Source: Spirosoma luteum DSM 19990 (lineage in GTDB: Bacteria > Bacteroidota > Bacteroidia > Cytophagales > Spirosomataceae). Taken from it: a stretch of DNA of 64,000 nucleotides. The stretch covers positions 558,001-622,000 of the forward strand of contig NZ_KB893245.1 of assembly GCF_000374065.1 (NCBI RefSeq), given 5' to 3'. A program made the translations under genes and the position numbers. Under the pieces are notes generated by a model, which was given only the letters and a program-made list of their open reading frames with translations, made no database searches and was not told where the DNA came from. Positions 36,324 through 44,363 of the stretch are shown here, piece by piece (the first letter of the stretch is position 1; the number at the start of each line of letters is the position of its first letter).

Positions 36324-36590
36324 GTTAATAGCCCATGCAAACGGACAGAAAGAGCGACAATTGGTGCAAACTCCCGGCAAGCTTAGAAGTGCAGGATTAT
36401 ACTAACCTATGTTGAGGTAATTGTCAGTCGAATTGCCTAAAAGACAGGCACATACACGCTACCAGGATGGTTAAAACAGTCCATTAATTGGACTATACGT
36501 AGAACACGTATTATGCTGTTTATTTTTTGCAGATAATAGTTGATTAAGTGATTGATTTGGAGCAACTTCATATTGAAATATCTACTGCCC

Positions 36591-36842
36591 ATGACACTTA
36601 AATCAATCACTCTGCTAATCTTCGTCGGTATAGCTATACTGGCTGTGCTATTTTACCTTTTTCGAAAGGTTAGATTCAAGAAAGACTGCCCTGTTTGCGG
36701 GAACATGTACACCGATCGTATTGCAAGGCCAAAGTGGCTACGAATCCTCCCGAGCAAAGCGTACCAGTGTAACGCCTGTCGTCACCGATATTACTACATT
36801 GGCCGGAAGTACGAGCCTACTACGCCGACATTGACGATATAA
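36591..36842 (+). CDS. Small membrane-anchored zinc-ribbon protein
   Basis: An 83-residue protein from ATG 36591 (an in-frame TTG at 36552 is less likely). One N-terminal membrane helix, SITLLIFVGIAILAVLFYLF, is followed by a basic segment and two CxxC knuckles 30-odd residues apart (DCPVCGNMYTDR and YQCNACRHRYYY), which would bind one zinc ion. The start and Cys pattern support a real gene. Function is unknown; it may be a small membrane regulator. A terminator follows at 36878. Confidence 0.7.
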   Translation: MTLKSITLLIFVGIAILAVLFYLFRKVRFKKDCPVCGNMYTDRIARPKWLRILPSKAYQCNACRHRYYYIGRKYEPTTPTLTI

Positions 36843-36877
36843 TGTCAATGTGACTTTACTTAGTTTGTTATCGGGTC

Positions 36878-36913
36878 CACCAGCAGTTGGCTGCTGGTGT
36901 CTGGACTTTTTTT
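36878..36913 (+). terminator. Rho-independent terminator after the zinc-ribbon gene
   Basis: CACCAGCAG (36878-36886) pairs with CTGCTGGTG (36891-36899) around a TTGG loop, and a run of seven T begins at 36907. Confidence 0.75.
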
Positions 36914-36985
36914 GACAGCTAGTTAACCGCCCGGTAGAAAGTCTTCTCCTGAAATCCTGCCTGACCTTTTACTCGGCCACGCCCC

Positions 36986-38188
36986 CTACTGAACCGAGCC
37001 AAAGAAGGCGTAAGTACCGGTGATGAATTCCAGAATGCCGGTGGCATGGGTGGCTCCCTTCATGGTTTTTAGTTCCACATTCGTGGCACCCCTTTTCTGC
37101 ATAGCCTGGTAAGTGTTTGCAGAATTAAGGTACAGGACGATCTCATCAGCATCGCCATGATAAAGTTGCGTACGGGTATTGGGTTTCCAGTCGTGGATGT
37201 CATTATCCTGCACAGCAGCCAGAAACTCTTTATCCGTCCCGTTGTTGATAGCCTGCCTGAAGCTATCCGTGAATAGTTTGTTCAGACTGACGTTGATGGA
37301 AGCGTCTTTCCCCTGGGCCTTAATCTGCGAGGCATAAGGCTCTTTGAAATAGTACGTCATGGGGCGATTCAGGCCATAAATGCGGTCGTAGGTGAGCAGT
37401 ACCCATAGGTAAAGCCGATTGATATAATCCACACCTGCCGTCTCATTATTGATAATCTGTTTCATAAAAGCCGGTTTGTCATAGGCCCCGGCCCCGCAAC
37501 TCGATGCCACCAGATTAAACTCATTGCCCGTTTCTTCTTCCAGTTTCTTTTGCAGGGACAGTGTAGCGTAGCCTCCTTCCGAATAGCCTGCAATAAACAA
37601 CCGCTTGTCCCAGTTCACCTGTTGGTCGGCCAGAAAATCGCGGGTGGCCCGCAGCATATCGAGCGAAGCCGTTGCCAGTCCGTTTCGGTGCTCATAGGTA
37701 TGAGGTAAGTCTTTCGAGGCTCCGTAGCCAATGTAATCGGGGGCTGCAATGATATAGCCCTGCGACGCAAACACCGAACCATAGGTATAGGCTTCGCTGC
37801 CCGACCCGAAGTTGGAGGGGGCATCACTGTCACTCGTAATGGTGCCGTGTTGCATACTGAGCAGCGGCAGGGCGGCCTGTGCTACTGGAACAAGGAGGGC
37901 ACCCGATGCTTTAACGGATTTTCCGTCGGTGTTTGTCGTGGTATATTCCAGCCGATACGCTTTAATGCCGTAGCGGATGAAGAATTGAAGCGGAGCCAAA
38001 GCACCACTAAATCGGTTCCGTAACTGATTCGTTGAATACTCACCAATGAGTGTACTGCTGACTAAGGTTCGGGTAGAAACGGGTAAAAGGGAGTCACTTT
38101 CACCATTCTGACGACAGCCTGAGGGGGCTATCAATACCAGGCAACCAGCGAGTAATAGCGTGACGATTGATTCGATTTTTAGTAGCAT
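36986..38188 (-). CDS. Alpha/beta-hydrolase lipoprotein (lipase/esterase-like)
   Basis: About 400 residues from ATG 38188 (a TTG at 38200 is possible). The N-terminus is a lipoprotein signal ending in LIAPSGC (Cys near residue 25). Hydrolase landmarks are QHGTITSDSDAPSNFG (oxyanion region), FIAGYSEGGYATLSLQ with the nucleophile elbow GYSEGG, and late HGDADEIVLYLNSANTY and MKGATHATG, which supply the Asp and His of the triad. This is the pattern of secretory-lipase/prolyl-oligopeptidase-like hydrolases. It may remove acyl or ester groups at the cell surface. Transcribed away from the phosphonate genes, so membership in that pathway is not certain. Confidence 0.85.
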   Translation of the reverse strand: MLLKIESIVTLLLAGCLVLIAPSGCRQNGESDSLLPVSTRTLVSSTLIGEYSTNQLRNRFSGALAPLQFFIRYGIKAYRLEYTTTNTDGKSVKASGALLVPVAQAALPLLSMQHGTITSDSDAPSNFGSGSEAYTYGSVFASQGYIIAAPDYIGYGASKDLPHTYEHRNGLATASLDMLRATRDFLADQQVNWDKRLFIAGYSEGGYATLSLQKKLEEETGNEFNLVASSCGAGAYDKPAFMKQIINNETAGVDYINRLYLWVLLTYDRIYGLNRPMTYYFKEPYASQIKAQGKDASINVSLNKLFTDSFRQAINNGTDKEFLAAVQDNDIHDWKPNTRTQLYHGDADEIVLYLNSANTYQAMQKRGATNVELKTMKGATHATGILEFITGTYAFFGSVQ

Positions 38189-38517
38189 GAAAGCGTGCAA
38201 TATGACTTCTTTGGGTCTACTTTTTTAACGTTTAATACCCGATTTTCGTTTGCGCCAGCGCATCGCTTCCCAGCGATTTTCTTATTCTTAAACCTGGATT
38301 CAGCCCTATAGCTCAATGTATTTCTCCGTTGTTACGGTGAAAAAATTGGGTACTTTTTCTAGGGATGCTACCCTGTGGAACTCACTCGATGAGGCCGGGA
38401 TGTCCAATGCGATAACCTATTTTAGTGGGTACAGGACAACCTGAGTCGGGAGGTGAATTCTAATGAAGGCACAAAGGTTTTGGGCGGAATTTGTCTATTT
38501 TTGAGAAAACGTACGGT
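38189..38517. other. Intergenic region between the lipase-like gene and the hicBA remnant
   Basis: About 330 bases with divergent genes on either side. Apart from the -7 candidate TATTTTTG at 38496-38503 I see no supportable coding region, hairpin or RNA gene. Confidence 0.4.
38496..38503 (+). promoter_or_regulatory. Candidate -7 promoter element upstream of the hicBA remnant
   Basis: TATTTTTG matches TAnnTTTG and lies 14 bases before the hicB-like ATG at 38518. It could be the old toxin-antitoxin promoter and could now drive the DUF5690 permease gene, which overlaps the hicA-like remnant. No clear -33 TTTG at the expected spacing. Confidence 0.4.
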
Positions 38518-38742
38518 ATGAAGTACACGGTCAACGTGATTTATGAGAAGGACGAGCATGGGTATTACGTCTTTTGTCCGCAACTGGAAGATTGCCAGCC
38601 TTAGGGAGACACTTTTGAAGAGGCACGGGCCAATATTCAGGAAGCCATCGAGTTGCATTTGGAAACTTTGAGTCCCAACAAGATTACTGAGCGTCTGTCG
38701 CATGAGGTTATTACTTCATCACTGGAGGTAGCTGTTGGCTAA
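38518..38742 (+). pseudogene. HicB-like antitoxin with an in-frame amber stop
   Basis: Read through one TAG (38602-38604), the frame encodes 74 residues starting MKYTVNVIYEKDEHGYYVFC and continuing PQLEDCQP*GDTFEEARANIQEAIELHLE, ending at TAA 38740-38742. This is the HicB/UPF0150 RNase-H-like partner fold with the typical YYVxCPxLxxCxxxGDTxEEAxxNxxEAI pattern. The stop falls where the family usually has Gln, so a single C-to-T change (CAG to TAG) explains it. TAG is used as a real stop by nearby genes (mscL, ftsZ), so read-through is unlikely. Confidence 0.8.
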
Positions 38743-38932
38743 ACTACCTGTTCTTAGCGCAAAGGAGGCTGAAAGCCTGTTGATGAAGAATGGCTTCGCG
38801 TGGATACGCATGAAGGGGAGCCATCTAATCTATTAGAAAGATGCGGTAAGAGTTGTTCTGCCTTTTCACGCCGGTAAAAGTATACACCCCAACATCGTCA
38901 AAGAAGTGCTACTTGCTATTGACGAACTGTAA
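38735..38932 (+). pseudogene. HicA-like toxin with an in-frame amber stop
   Basis: Read through one TAG (38834-38836), the frame from TTG 38735 encodes 65 residues: LAKLPVLSAKEAESLLMKNG, then FAWIRMKGSHLIY*KDAVRV, then VLPFHAGKSIHPNIVKEVLL and AIDEL, ending at TAA 38930-38932. This is the HicA/YcfA dsRBD-like mRNA interferase, with the catalytic-type GSH motif intact before the stop. The stop again replaces an expected Gln codon (HLIYQKD). The start overlaps the end of hicB by eight bases, as in active hicBA pairs, and the stop overlaps the ATG of the permease gene (TAATG). Confidence 0.8.
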
Positions 38933-40218
38933 TGCCAGTTTTTATGCGTTCTCCCGCTTTCCTGCGTAATCCCACTACCTTCACTATCTTCGGCGCGGTG
39001 GCGGCTTTTTGTACCTACGCCTGCGCGTATGCGTTCAGAAAAGGCATCACTGCCGTTACGTTTGAGGGTATGGTTGTGGCGGGTATCAGCTACAAGATAT
39101 GGCTCGTTACAGCGCAGGTGCTTGGCTACGCAGCTTCCAAACGAATTGGCGTAAAGGTTGTATCAGAGATGTCGCCGGGCCGCCGGGCCGGTAGTATTTT
39201 ACTGTTTATTGGTCTTGCAGGACTGTCTCTACTGGGGTTTGCCCTCGTGCCTCCACCCTACAACATTGTTTTTCTGTTCCTGAATGGCCTGCCACTGGGC
39301 ATGGTGTACGGCATCATGCTTGGCTTTCTGGAAGGCCGTCGGCAAACGGATGCGCTGGTGGCCGGACTGACCGCTTCCTTTATTTTTGCGTCGGGTTTTG
39401 TCAAGACGGTAGCGCTGACTATCCGCGCTGACTGGGGTGTATCGGAGTTCTGGCTTCCCTTTGTAACGAGTTTACTGTTCATTCCACCGCTCCTGCTGTC
39501 GGTGTATGCGCTCATGTTGCTGCCCCCGCCCACGGCCGAAGATCGAACCCTTCGGACGGAACGTAAACCAATGGACGGGGCCGAGCGGAGTGCCTTTGTC
39601 GGCACCTTCCGGGTGGGGCTGGTGCTGCTCATTGCCTCTTACGTGTTGCTATCGGCCTTTCGTGATTTCCGTGATAACTTCGGTCCTGAGATTCTGCGGG
39701 ATGCGGGTGTTGAAAACCCGGGCATCTTTGCCAAAACCGAAACACTGGTGGCGCTGGGTATCCTGTTCATGATGGGATTGCTCCAGCGCGTAACTGATAA
39801 CTTCCGGGCATTTGCCCTGCTCAATGGCCTGATGCTGCTGGGTGGAGCCCTGGTAGGCCTGAGCACCTATGCCTATTCAACCGGATTACTATCGGCAGGC
39901 AACTGGTTTTTATTGACGGGCCTTGGCCTGTACATGGCTTATGTGCCCTGCAACGGGCTGTATTTTGAGCGACTGATTGCCTCATTTCGGTATGTGAGCA
40001 CAGTAGGGTTCATCGTTACCCTGGCCGACTGGTACGGGTATCTGGGCAGCGTGGGGGTGCTGCTGTACAAGAACTTCGGGCAGTCAACCATCAGTTACCG
40101 GGAGTTTTTTATGTATGGAGCCTACATCATGTCGGTATCCTACATCCTGCTGGTTGTGGCTTCATTTGTGTACTTTAGAAAGCGATTTCGGGAAGTGCCT
40201 GAACCTGTTTCGGCCTGA
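38932..40218 (+). CDS. DUF5690 family membrane protein (MFS-like permease)
   Basis: A 428-residue polytopic protein with about 12 hydrophobic segments, for example FTIFGAVAAFCTYACAYAFR, AGSILLFIGLAGLSLLGFAL, LLIASYVLLSAFRDFRDNFG and YIMSVSYILLVVASFVYF. The FRDFRDNFGPEI segment and the GLPLGMVYGIMLGFLEGRR loop are what I recall for DUF5690, a Bacteroidota family distantly like MFS transporters. ATG 38932 overlaps the dead hicA stop; ATG 38944 (MRSPAFLRNP) is a likely alternative. I infer, but cannot show, that it moves the imported phosphonate or its hydrolysis product across the inner membrane. Confidence 0.85.
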   Translation: MPVFMRSPAFLRNPTTFTIFGAVAAFCTYACAYAFRKGITAVTFEGMVVAGISYKIWLVTAQVLGYAASKRIGVKVVSEMSPGRRAGSILLFIGLAGLSLLGFALVPPPYNIVFLFLNGLPLGMVYGIMLGFLEGRRQTDALVAGLTASFIFASGFVKTVALTIRADWGVSEFWLPFVTSLLFIPPLLLSVYALMLLPPPTAEDRTLRTERKPMDGAERSAFVGTFRVGLVLLIASYVLLSAFRDFRDNFGPEILRDAGVENPGIFAKTETLVALGILFMMGLLQRVTDNFRAFALLNGLMLLGGALVGLSTYAYSTGLLSAGNWFLLTGLGLYMAYVPCNGLYFERLIASFRYVSTVGFIVTLADWYGYLGSVGVLLYKNFGQSTISYREFFMYGAYIMSVSYILLVVASFVYFRKRFREVPEPVSA

Positions 40219-40260
40219 TTAGGTTGGGATGAGGACTGATTTTCCCCGAAAACTACCCCT

Positions 40261-40932
40261 ATGAATCCCTGGAATACCGTACCCTCCGCTGATTATGAAC
40301 GCCATATGAGCCATGAAACGGTGGGTCAACTGGCTGCGCTAAACGAAATTACTCTTGAGAAGGTAGAACAGCGGTATCCGCAGACGGTGGCTGTGTACGG
40401 AGCCTGTACGGGCAATGGATTCGCCCACTTCGTGGATACACAAACGGTCTATGCTGTTGATATTAACCCTGCTTACTTAGCTACTTGCTACGACCGATAC
40501 GACCCTATTCTGAACAATCTGGTACTGATACAGGCTGATATCAATCACGACGACGTACTTATTCCGCCAGACTCTATCGATCTGATTATCTGTCATCTGT
40601 TTCTGGAATACGTCGATCTGGATCGCGCTTTTGCCAGTTTTCGGCAGATACTCCGGCGGGGTGGATTACTCAATGTGGTGTTGCAGCGCAGCAATGATAC
40701 GGGTTGGGTGAGCAACACGGGTGTAACGACGCTCCGGCCCGTGGCGGCCATCGCTAATGAGGTGACAGACGAAACGTTACGGCAACAGGCGTCGCCGGAT
40801 TTGCGTTTTGAGGGCAGTCAAACCTACCGGATGCCGAATGGAAAAAGTCTGGTGTCCTACGATTTTATTAACGGGGAAGTTACCCAATCGACGAGTGAAG
40901 AAAGTACTGATTTTGAGTGGCCTGAGTGGTAG
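40261..40932 (+). CDS. Class I SAM-dependent methyltransferase
   Basis: A 223-residue protein with a Rossmann-type methyltransferase core. The SAM-binding motif I is TVAVYGACTGNGFAHFV. Motif II is YAVDINPAYLATCYDRYD, with the acidic residue for the ribose. Motif IV is SIDLIICHLFLEYVDLDRAF. A late motif is LRRGGLLNVVLQRSN. The substrate is unknown. It lies 42 bases after the permease gene and overlaps the next gene by 38 bases, so those two are probably co-translated. Confidence 0.85.
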   Translation: MNPWNTVPSADYERHMSHETVGQLAALNEITLEKVEQRYPQTVAVYGACTGNGFAHFVDTQTVYAVDINPAYLATCYDRYDPILNNLVLIQADINHDDVLIPPDSIDLIICHLFLEYVDLDRAFASFRQILRRGGLLNVVLQRSNDTGWVSNTGVTTLRPVAAIANEVTDETLRQQASPDLRFEGSQTYRMPNGKSLVSYDFINGEVTQSTSEESTDFEWPEW

Positions 40933-41395
40933 CGGGAAGTCAACTTTTGCCCGGCAGTTCTGTGCCGAAAACCTAAACTGGCTGCGGGTGAACCGCGACG
41001 ACCTGCGCCGGAGTCTGCTGCCCGTGTCCCTGCCTGAATATTGGCAAACCTGGCCCGACGACCAGAGAAATCGGATTGAGAATCTGGTCAATGCGTTGCA
41101 GCAAACGGCTATTATCGAGGGGCTACGCCAGGACTGGAACGTCCTGATCGACAATACAAACCTCCGGCTGAGTTATATCAACGAGTTTCGAAAATTGCTG
41201 TCGGCGCATTTCGATCAGGTTGACGTCAGTTACCGACTTATCGATGTGCCGGTAGCGGAGTGCATTCTGCGCGACAAATACCGCGACGATTCGGTGGGGG
41301 AGGCCGTTATCCGAAAACAGGCCGAACAGCTGGCGGTGCTGAAACAGAATTTCAACTTCCAGCCCGAAATTCTCACCCGTCCCATCCGGTTTTAA
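40895..41395 (+). CDS. P-loop nucleoside/polynucleotide kinase-like protein
   Basis: A 166-residue P-loop kinase from GTG 40895, chosen because the Walker A motif KKVLILSGLSGSGKSTFARQ then sits at the N-terminus. Further upstream in-frame starts would lie deep inside the methyltransferase gene. NRDDLRRSLLP resembles the T4 PNK-like substrate region, and NVLIDNTNLRLSYINEF corresponds to the family's VIVDNTNL strand. Members phosphorylate 5' ends of nucleic acids or small molecules; the substrate here is unknown. The 38-base overlap with the methyltransferase suggests translational coupling. Confidence 0.82.
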   Translation: MKKVLILSGLSGSGKSTFARQFCAENLNWLRVNRDDLRRSLLPVSLPEYWQTWPDDQRNRIENLVNALQQTAIIEGLRQDWNVLIDNTNLRLSYINEFRKLLSAHFDQVDVSYRLIDVPVAECILRDKYRDDSVGEAVIRKQAEQLAVLKQNFNFQPEILTRPIRF

Positions 41396-41551
41396 CGCAA
41401 ACCGGTCGCGGGTTCATCCCAACCGACCTGTTGAATCGTTTTCTTCTTCAGTTGTATTGCCGGTTGCCATCCCGAAATGATTAACCATCGTAGAAGCCGT
41501 TCCTATCAGCTCATTTTTGGCGGACACATAAAGCCATTGACCGGGCCAGTA

Positions 41552-41589
41552 AACAAATTGGGTCTGTCGACAGACAGACCCAATTTGTT
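41552..41589. terminator. Bidirectional terminator between the kinase gene and the M14 peptidase operon
   Basis: A perfect 17-bp stem (AACAAATTGGGTCTGTC at 41552-41568 with its exact complement at 41573-41589) and a 4-nt loop. It overlaps the stop codon of the minus-strand M14 gene. T-rich bases follow on both strands, as expected between convergent units. Confidence 0.75.
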
Positions 41590-44218
41590 ATTCACTTTTT
41601 CCGGTTGTACTTCCCGCCGTCTTGGGGAGCGTACTTTCGTACAGCGCGTTAAAAATTAGTTTGTACGTAGCGCGTGGCTGACCCCGAAACTGGGGCCGGA
41701 ACCCGAATAGCACGACACTTCCCTTGTTTTGGTGCGCCCGCAGCACGGCTGCTTTTCCGGCAATGTATTTATCTTCGTTCAATGCCCAACCGCTCATCAA
41801 CAGGTCTTTTTTGGCGTAGCTGGCAATCAGTTCAACAGTCGGTTCGGGAGCGGCTTTTATGGTTTCTTTACCGCCTTCACCTTCCCTGCGCTGCCGGACT
41901 ATGTCGAACGCCCGGCTGTTCGAGAACGCGGCTGCCACCTCGGGCTGCATACCGGCAGCGAGGGCATTCCGGGTGTCTATCGTCGTCCGAATCAGGGAGC
42001 CGGGAATGTAAAACTGCTGATTGGATAGCCCGTCCGTCACGTTTTTGACCGGCAGGCCCAGCAATTCGATGGCAAAATCACTGGCTTCATCGAAGGTGAC
42101 GAGCATCCCACCGTTATTTACGTACTGGCTCAGGGCCAGTGTACCGCCCAGCCCTAAACCGCCCGTGTACTGAGCGGGCATGGTGTTCGGCGTGTGGCCG
42201 TTTAGAATCTCTTTCACGCTCTGGTCGGGGATGATGATAGCGCTGTAGGCCGACAGGTCTTTTTTGGCGATGTCGGCATCGTGCAGCGTATCGACCGGGA
42301 ACCCGTAGCTTTCCAGAAACCAGCGCGTCCATCCCTCATCCATGTTGGCCACCCACGATTTGTACAGACCCACTTTGGGTAGTTTGAGGGGCGTAATCCC
42401 GCTGGCCGGTTTGCTGTCCAGAGCCGTAAACCGTAAGCCTAACTCAGCCGCTAATTTTTTGACGCTACTTTCGGTATTAGCTCCTTTCTGAATGAAAAAC
42501 GAATTTGCGTCGGCCGATCCAATGAATACACTCTCGCCCTGGCTCAGTAGCTGGTTCACGGCCATAACGCTGGCGTTCTCCTTACGCGATAACTGATAGC
42601 CGTAGCCTGCACTGGTAGCTACTTCACCCGTTTCTGCCGCGGCCATTCCGGTTACCGGACTAGTTGTGGCCGCAAATCCGGCATCGACCCGATTCACCTT
42701 TACGCCCATTTGCATGGGGAGTGTCCAGCCCGCCAGGTCATAGGGCGGAATAGGCGGACCGCCCGGATAAAGCCGCTGATTGGGGTGTACCTGCTTCTCC
42801 ATCAGATCCATTACGTAGGGTATGAACGCCTGCGCTCCGTAAATGATGTACCCCCCCGCCGGGTAGCTGATGTTATTGGCCTGAAACGGCTGGGTTGCTT
42901 TGTTGACCTCCACCCCACTTTGCCGCAGCATATTGATGAGATTGATGGCTTCGCCTTTGTCCCACTGATCGGCGGGGATCACGTAGGCGTATGGCTTGGT
43001 TTTGCCAACGGCTTCGATGGCATCACGGCCCATTTGATAAATGTTGTACAGAAACTCCTCGCGTTTGTCGGCCGCCAGCACCAGGGTGGCCATTGAGGCT
43101 TCTTCCATGTAATTGACGGCATCCCGGAAGTGCGATTCGCCCCCTTTCCACGGATTGGCATAAAAAATCTCGGTTCCGTCAGTAGCCGCCGTCACACCCA
43201 CGCCCACCGTTTTAGGCAGCGAATCGGGTGGGTAAAAACGGGGCGACGGCGTAGCGTGGGCTGTTTCGGTCAGAATACCGATCTGGTTATGAAAATACGG
43301 TACGGTACGCATCCCGCCGTTCCACCACATACTAAAGCGCAGTTGCGATACCACGCCGGGCATCTTTTTCATGGCAAACCGGCTGGCCATAGCCGACCCC
43401 ACCATATTCACTCCTGATGTAACGCCGGGGTGAATGTGTGGATTGACCGGATTGGCAAAGGGCGGGATGAAAATACGCGTCCAGGCCGGGGATGTCTGGT
43501 GCTGGTTGTACACAATTTGTGGGTACCACTGGTTATACAGCACCTCCGATACCGCCTTTGTTTCGGGCATGTTGTTGGTAAACCAGTCGCGGTTGTTGTC
43601 GTGGCCAACGTAGTGATGGTAAAGCCAGGGGGGCGAGGTAGTTTCGTAGGGTGTGCCGAGGTTACCATTATACCAGTCGGCCACAATATTGAGTCCGTCG
43701 GGGTTCATTTCGATCATGAGCAGCGCTACCACCTGATCGCGGATTTTTTTCATCTCCGTCGACTCTTCAGTGGCCATCCGATACGCCAGTTCAGGCATCA
43801 TCTGGGCGGCTGCCACTTCCGACGCGTGCAAACCCACGTCAATCCAGACAACCGCTTTACCCGTTTCGGCTAATGTCCGGGCTTGTTTCGCATCGATTTT
43901 GGCCCGCGACAGTTGCTCGCTGATGCTGCGCCATTTGTCCAGCTGTTTCATGTTGGCTTCGCTCGATACCATCAACAACATCAGCGGTTTGCCCAGCACC
44001 GATTTACCGATTTGCACCATCTTGACCCGGTTGCTGGCCTTATCCAGTCGCTGATAATAGTCCATCAGCAGGTTGTATTTGGCTAATTTGTAATCGGCAC
44101 CCGGCTCAAAGCCAAACACGTCGACTGGTTTGGGTACCTGCGCCAACACAGTACTCGTTAGGCCGAGAACAGTAAGGAGTAAAAAGATAGCCTGGTTAAG
44201 AGTTGTAAGTTGTTTCAT
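41588..44218 (-). CDS. Secreted M14-family metallocarboxypeptidase, copy 1
   Basis: An 876-residue exported protein (signal peptide within FLLLTVLGLTSTVLAQ). The M14 zinc motif HxxE is in WIDVGLHASEVAAAQ (about residue 132), the next zinc His candidate is in IVYNQHQTSPAWTRIF, and the catalytic Glu candidate is in IGILTETAHATPSPR. After the peptidase domain (~50-370) there is a long C-terminal region that resembles a class I glutamine amidotransferase-like fold (YSAIIIPDQSVKEILNG, GGMLVTFDEASDFAIELLGLP), common in Bacteroidota M14 proteins. It shares this layout with the next gene in the operon. It likely trims peptides in the periplasm or at the surface. Confidence 0.88.
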   Translation of the reverse strand: MKQLTTLNQAIFLLLTVLGLTSTVLAQVPKPVDVFGFEPGADYKLAKYNLLMDYYQRLDKASNRVKMVQIGKSVLGKPLMLLMVSSEANMKQLDKWRSISEQLSRAKIDAKQARTLAETGKAVVWIDVGLHASEVAAAQMMPELAYRMATEESTEMKKIRDQVVALLMIEMNPDGLNIVADWYNGNLGTPYETTSPPWLYHHYVGHDNNRDWFTNNMPETKAVSEVLYNQWYPQIVYNQHQTSPAWTRIFIPPFANPVNPHIHPGVTSGVNMVGSAMASRFAMKKMPGVVSQLRFSMWWNGGMRTVPYFHNQIGILTETAHATPSPRFYPPDSLPKTVGVGVTAATDGTEIFYANPWKGGESHFRDAVNYMEEASMATLVLAADKREEFLYNIYQMGRDAIEAVGKTKPYAYVIPADQWDKGEAINLINMLRQSGVEVNKATQPFQANNISYPAGGYIIYGAQAFIPYVMDLMEKQVHPNQRLYPGGPPIPPYDLAGWTLPMQMGVKVNRVDAGFAATTSPVTGMAAAETGEVATSAGYGYQLSRKENASVMAVNQLLSQGESVFIGSADANSFFIQKGANTESSVKKLAAELGLRFTALDSKPASGITPLKLPKVGLYKSWVANMDEGWTRWFLESYGFPVDTLHDADIAKKDLSAYSAIIIPDQSVKEILNGHTPNTMPAQYTGGLGLGGTLALSQYVNNGGMLVTFDEASDFAIELLGLPVKNVTDGLSNQQFYIPGSLIRTTIDTRNALAAGMQPEVAAAFSNSRAFDIVRQRREGEGGKETIKAAPEPTVELIASYAKKDLLMSGWALNEDKYIAGKAAVLRAHQNKGSVVLFGFRPQFRGQPRATYKLIFNALYESTLPKTAGSTTGKSE

Positions 44219-44253
44219 AGGGCAGAGGTCAGTCCGTTTAAAGTTAGATTGTT

Positions 44254-44335
44254 TTTGTCATGCTGAGGGACGAAGCATCTTCGGTAGCAGAATACTTCCG
44301 GCTACCGAAGATGCTTCGTCCCTCAGCATGACAAA
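44254..44335. repeat. Perfect 35-bp inverted repeat between the two M14 genes
   Basis: The left arm 44254-44288 (TTTGTCATGCTGAGGGACGA...) and the right arm 44301-44335 (...CCTCAGCATGACAAA) are exact reverse complements around a 12-base spacer. It has no coding potential of its own and no T tract. A perfect 35-bp palindrome in an operon suggests a mobile palindromic element or an mRNA structure that separates the two M14 cistrons. Confidence 0.9.
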
Positions 44336-44363
44336 GAAATGGCTGGGTAGCCGGAATCAGTCC

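Noticed and set aside
38422..38703. Minus-strand 93-codon frame opposite the hicB-like remnant
   Set aside because: The plus-strand hicB/hicA frames match known families apart from single stop codons, while the minus frame matches nothing.
38518..38932. Amber read-through or a reassigned TAG codon to explain the hicBA stops
   Set aside because: TAG is used as a normal stop by genes in this window (mscL, ftsZ), so two point mutations are simpler.
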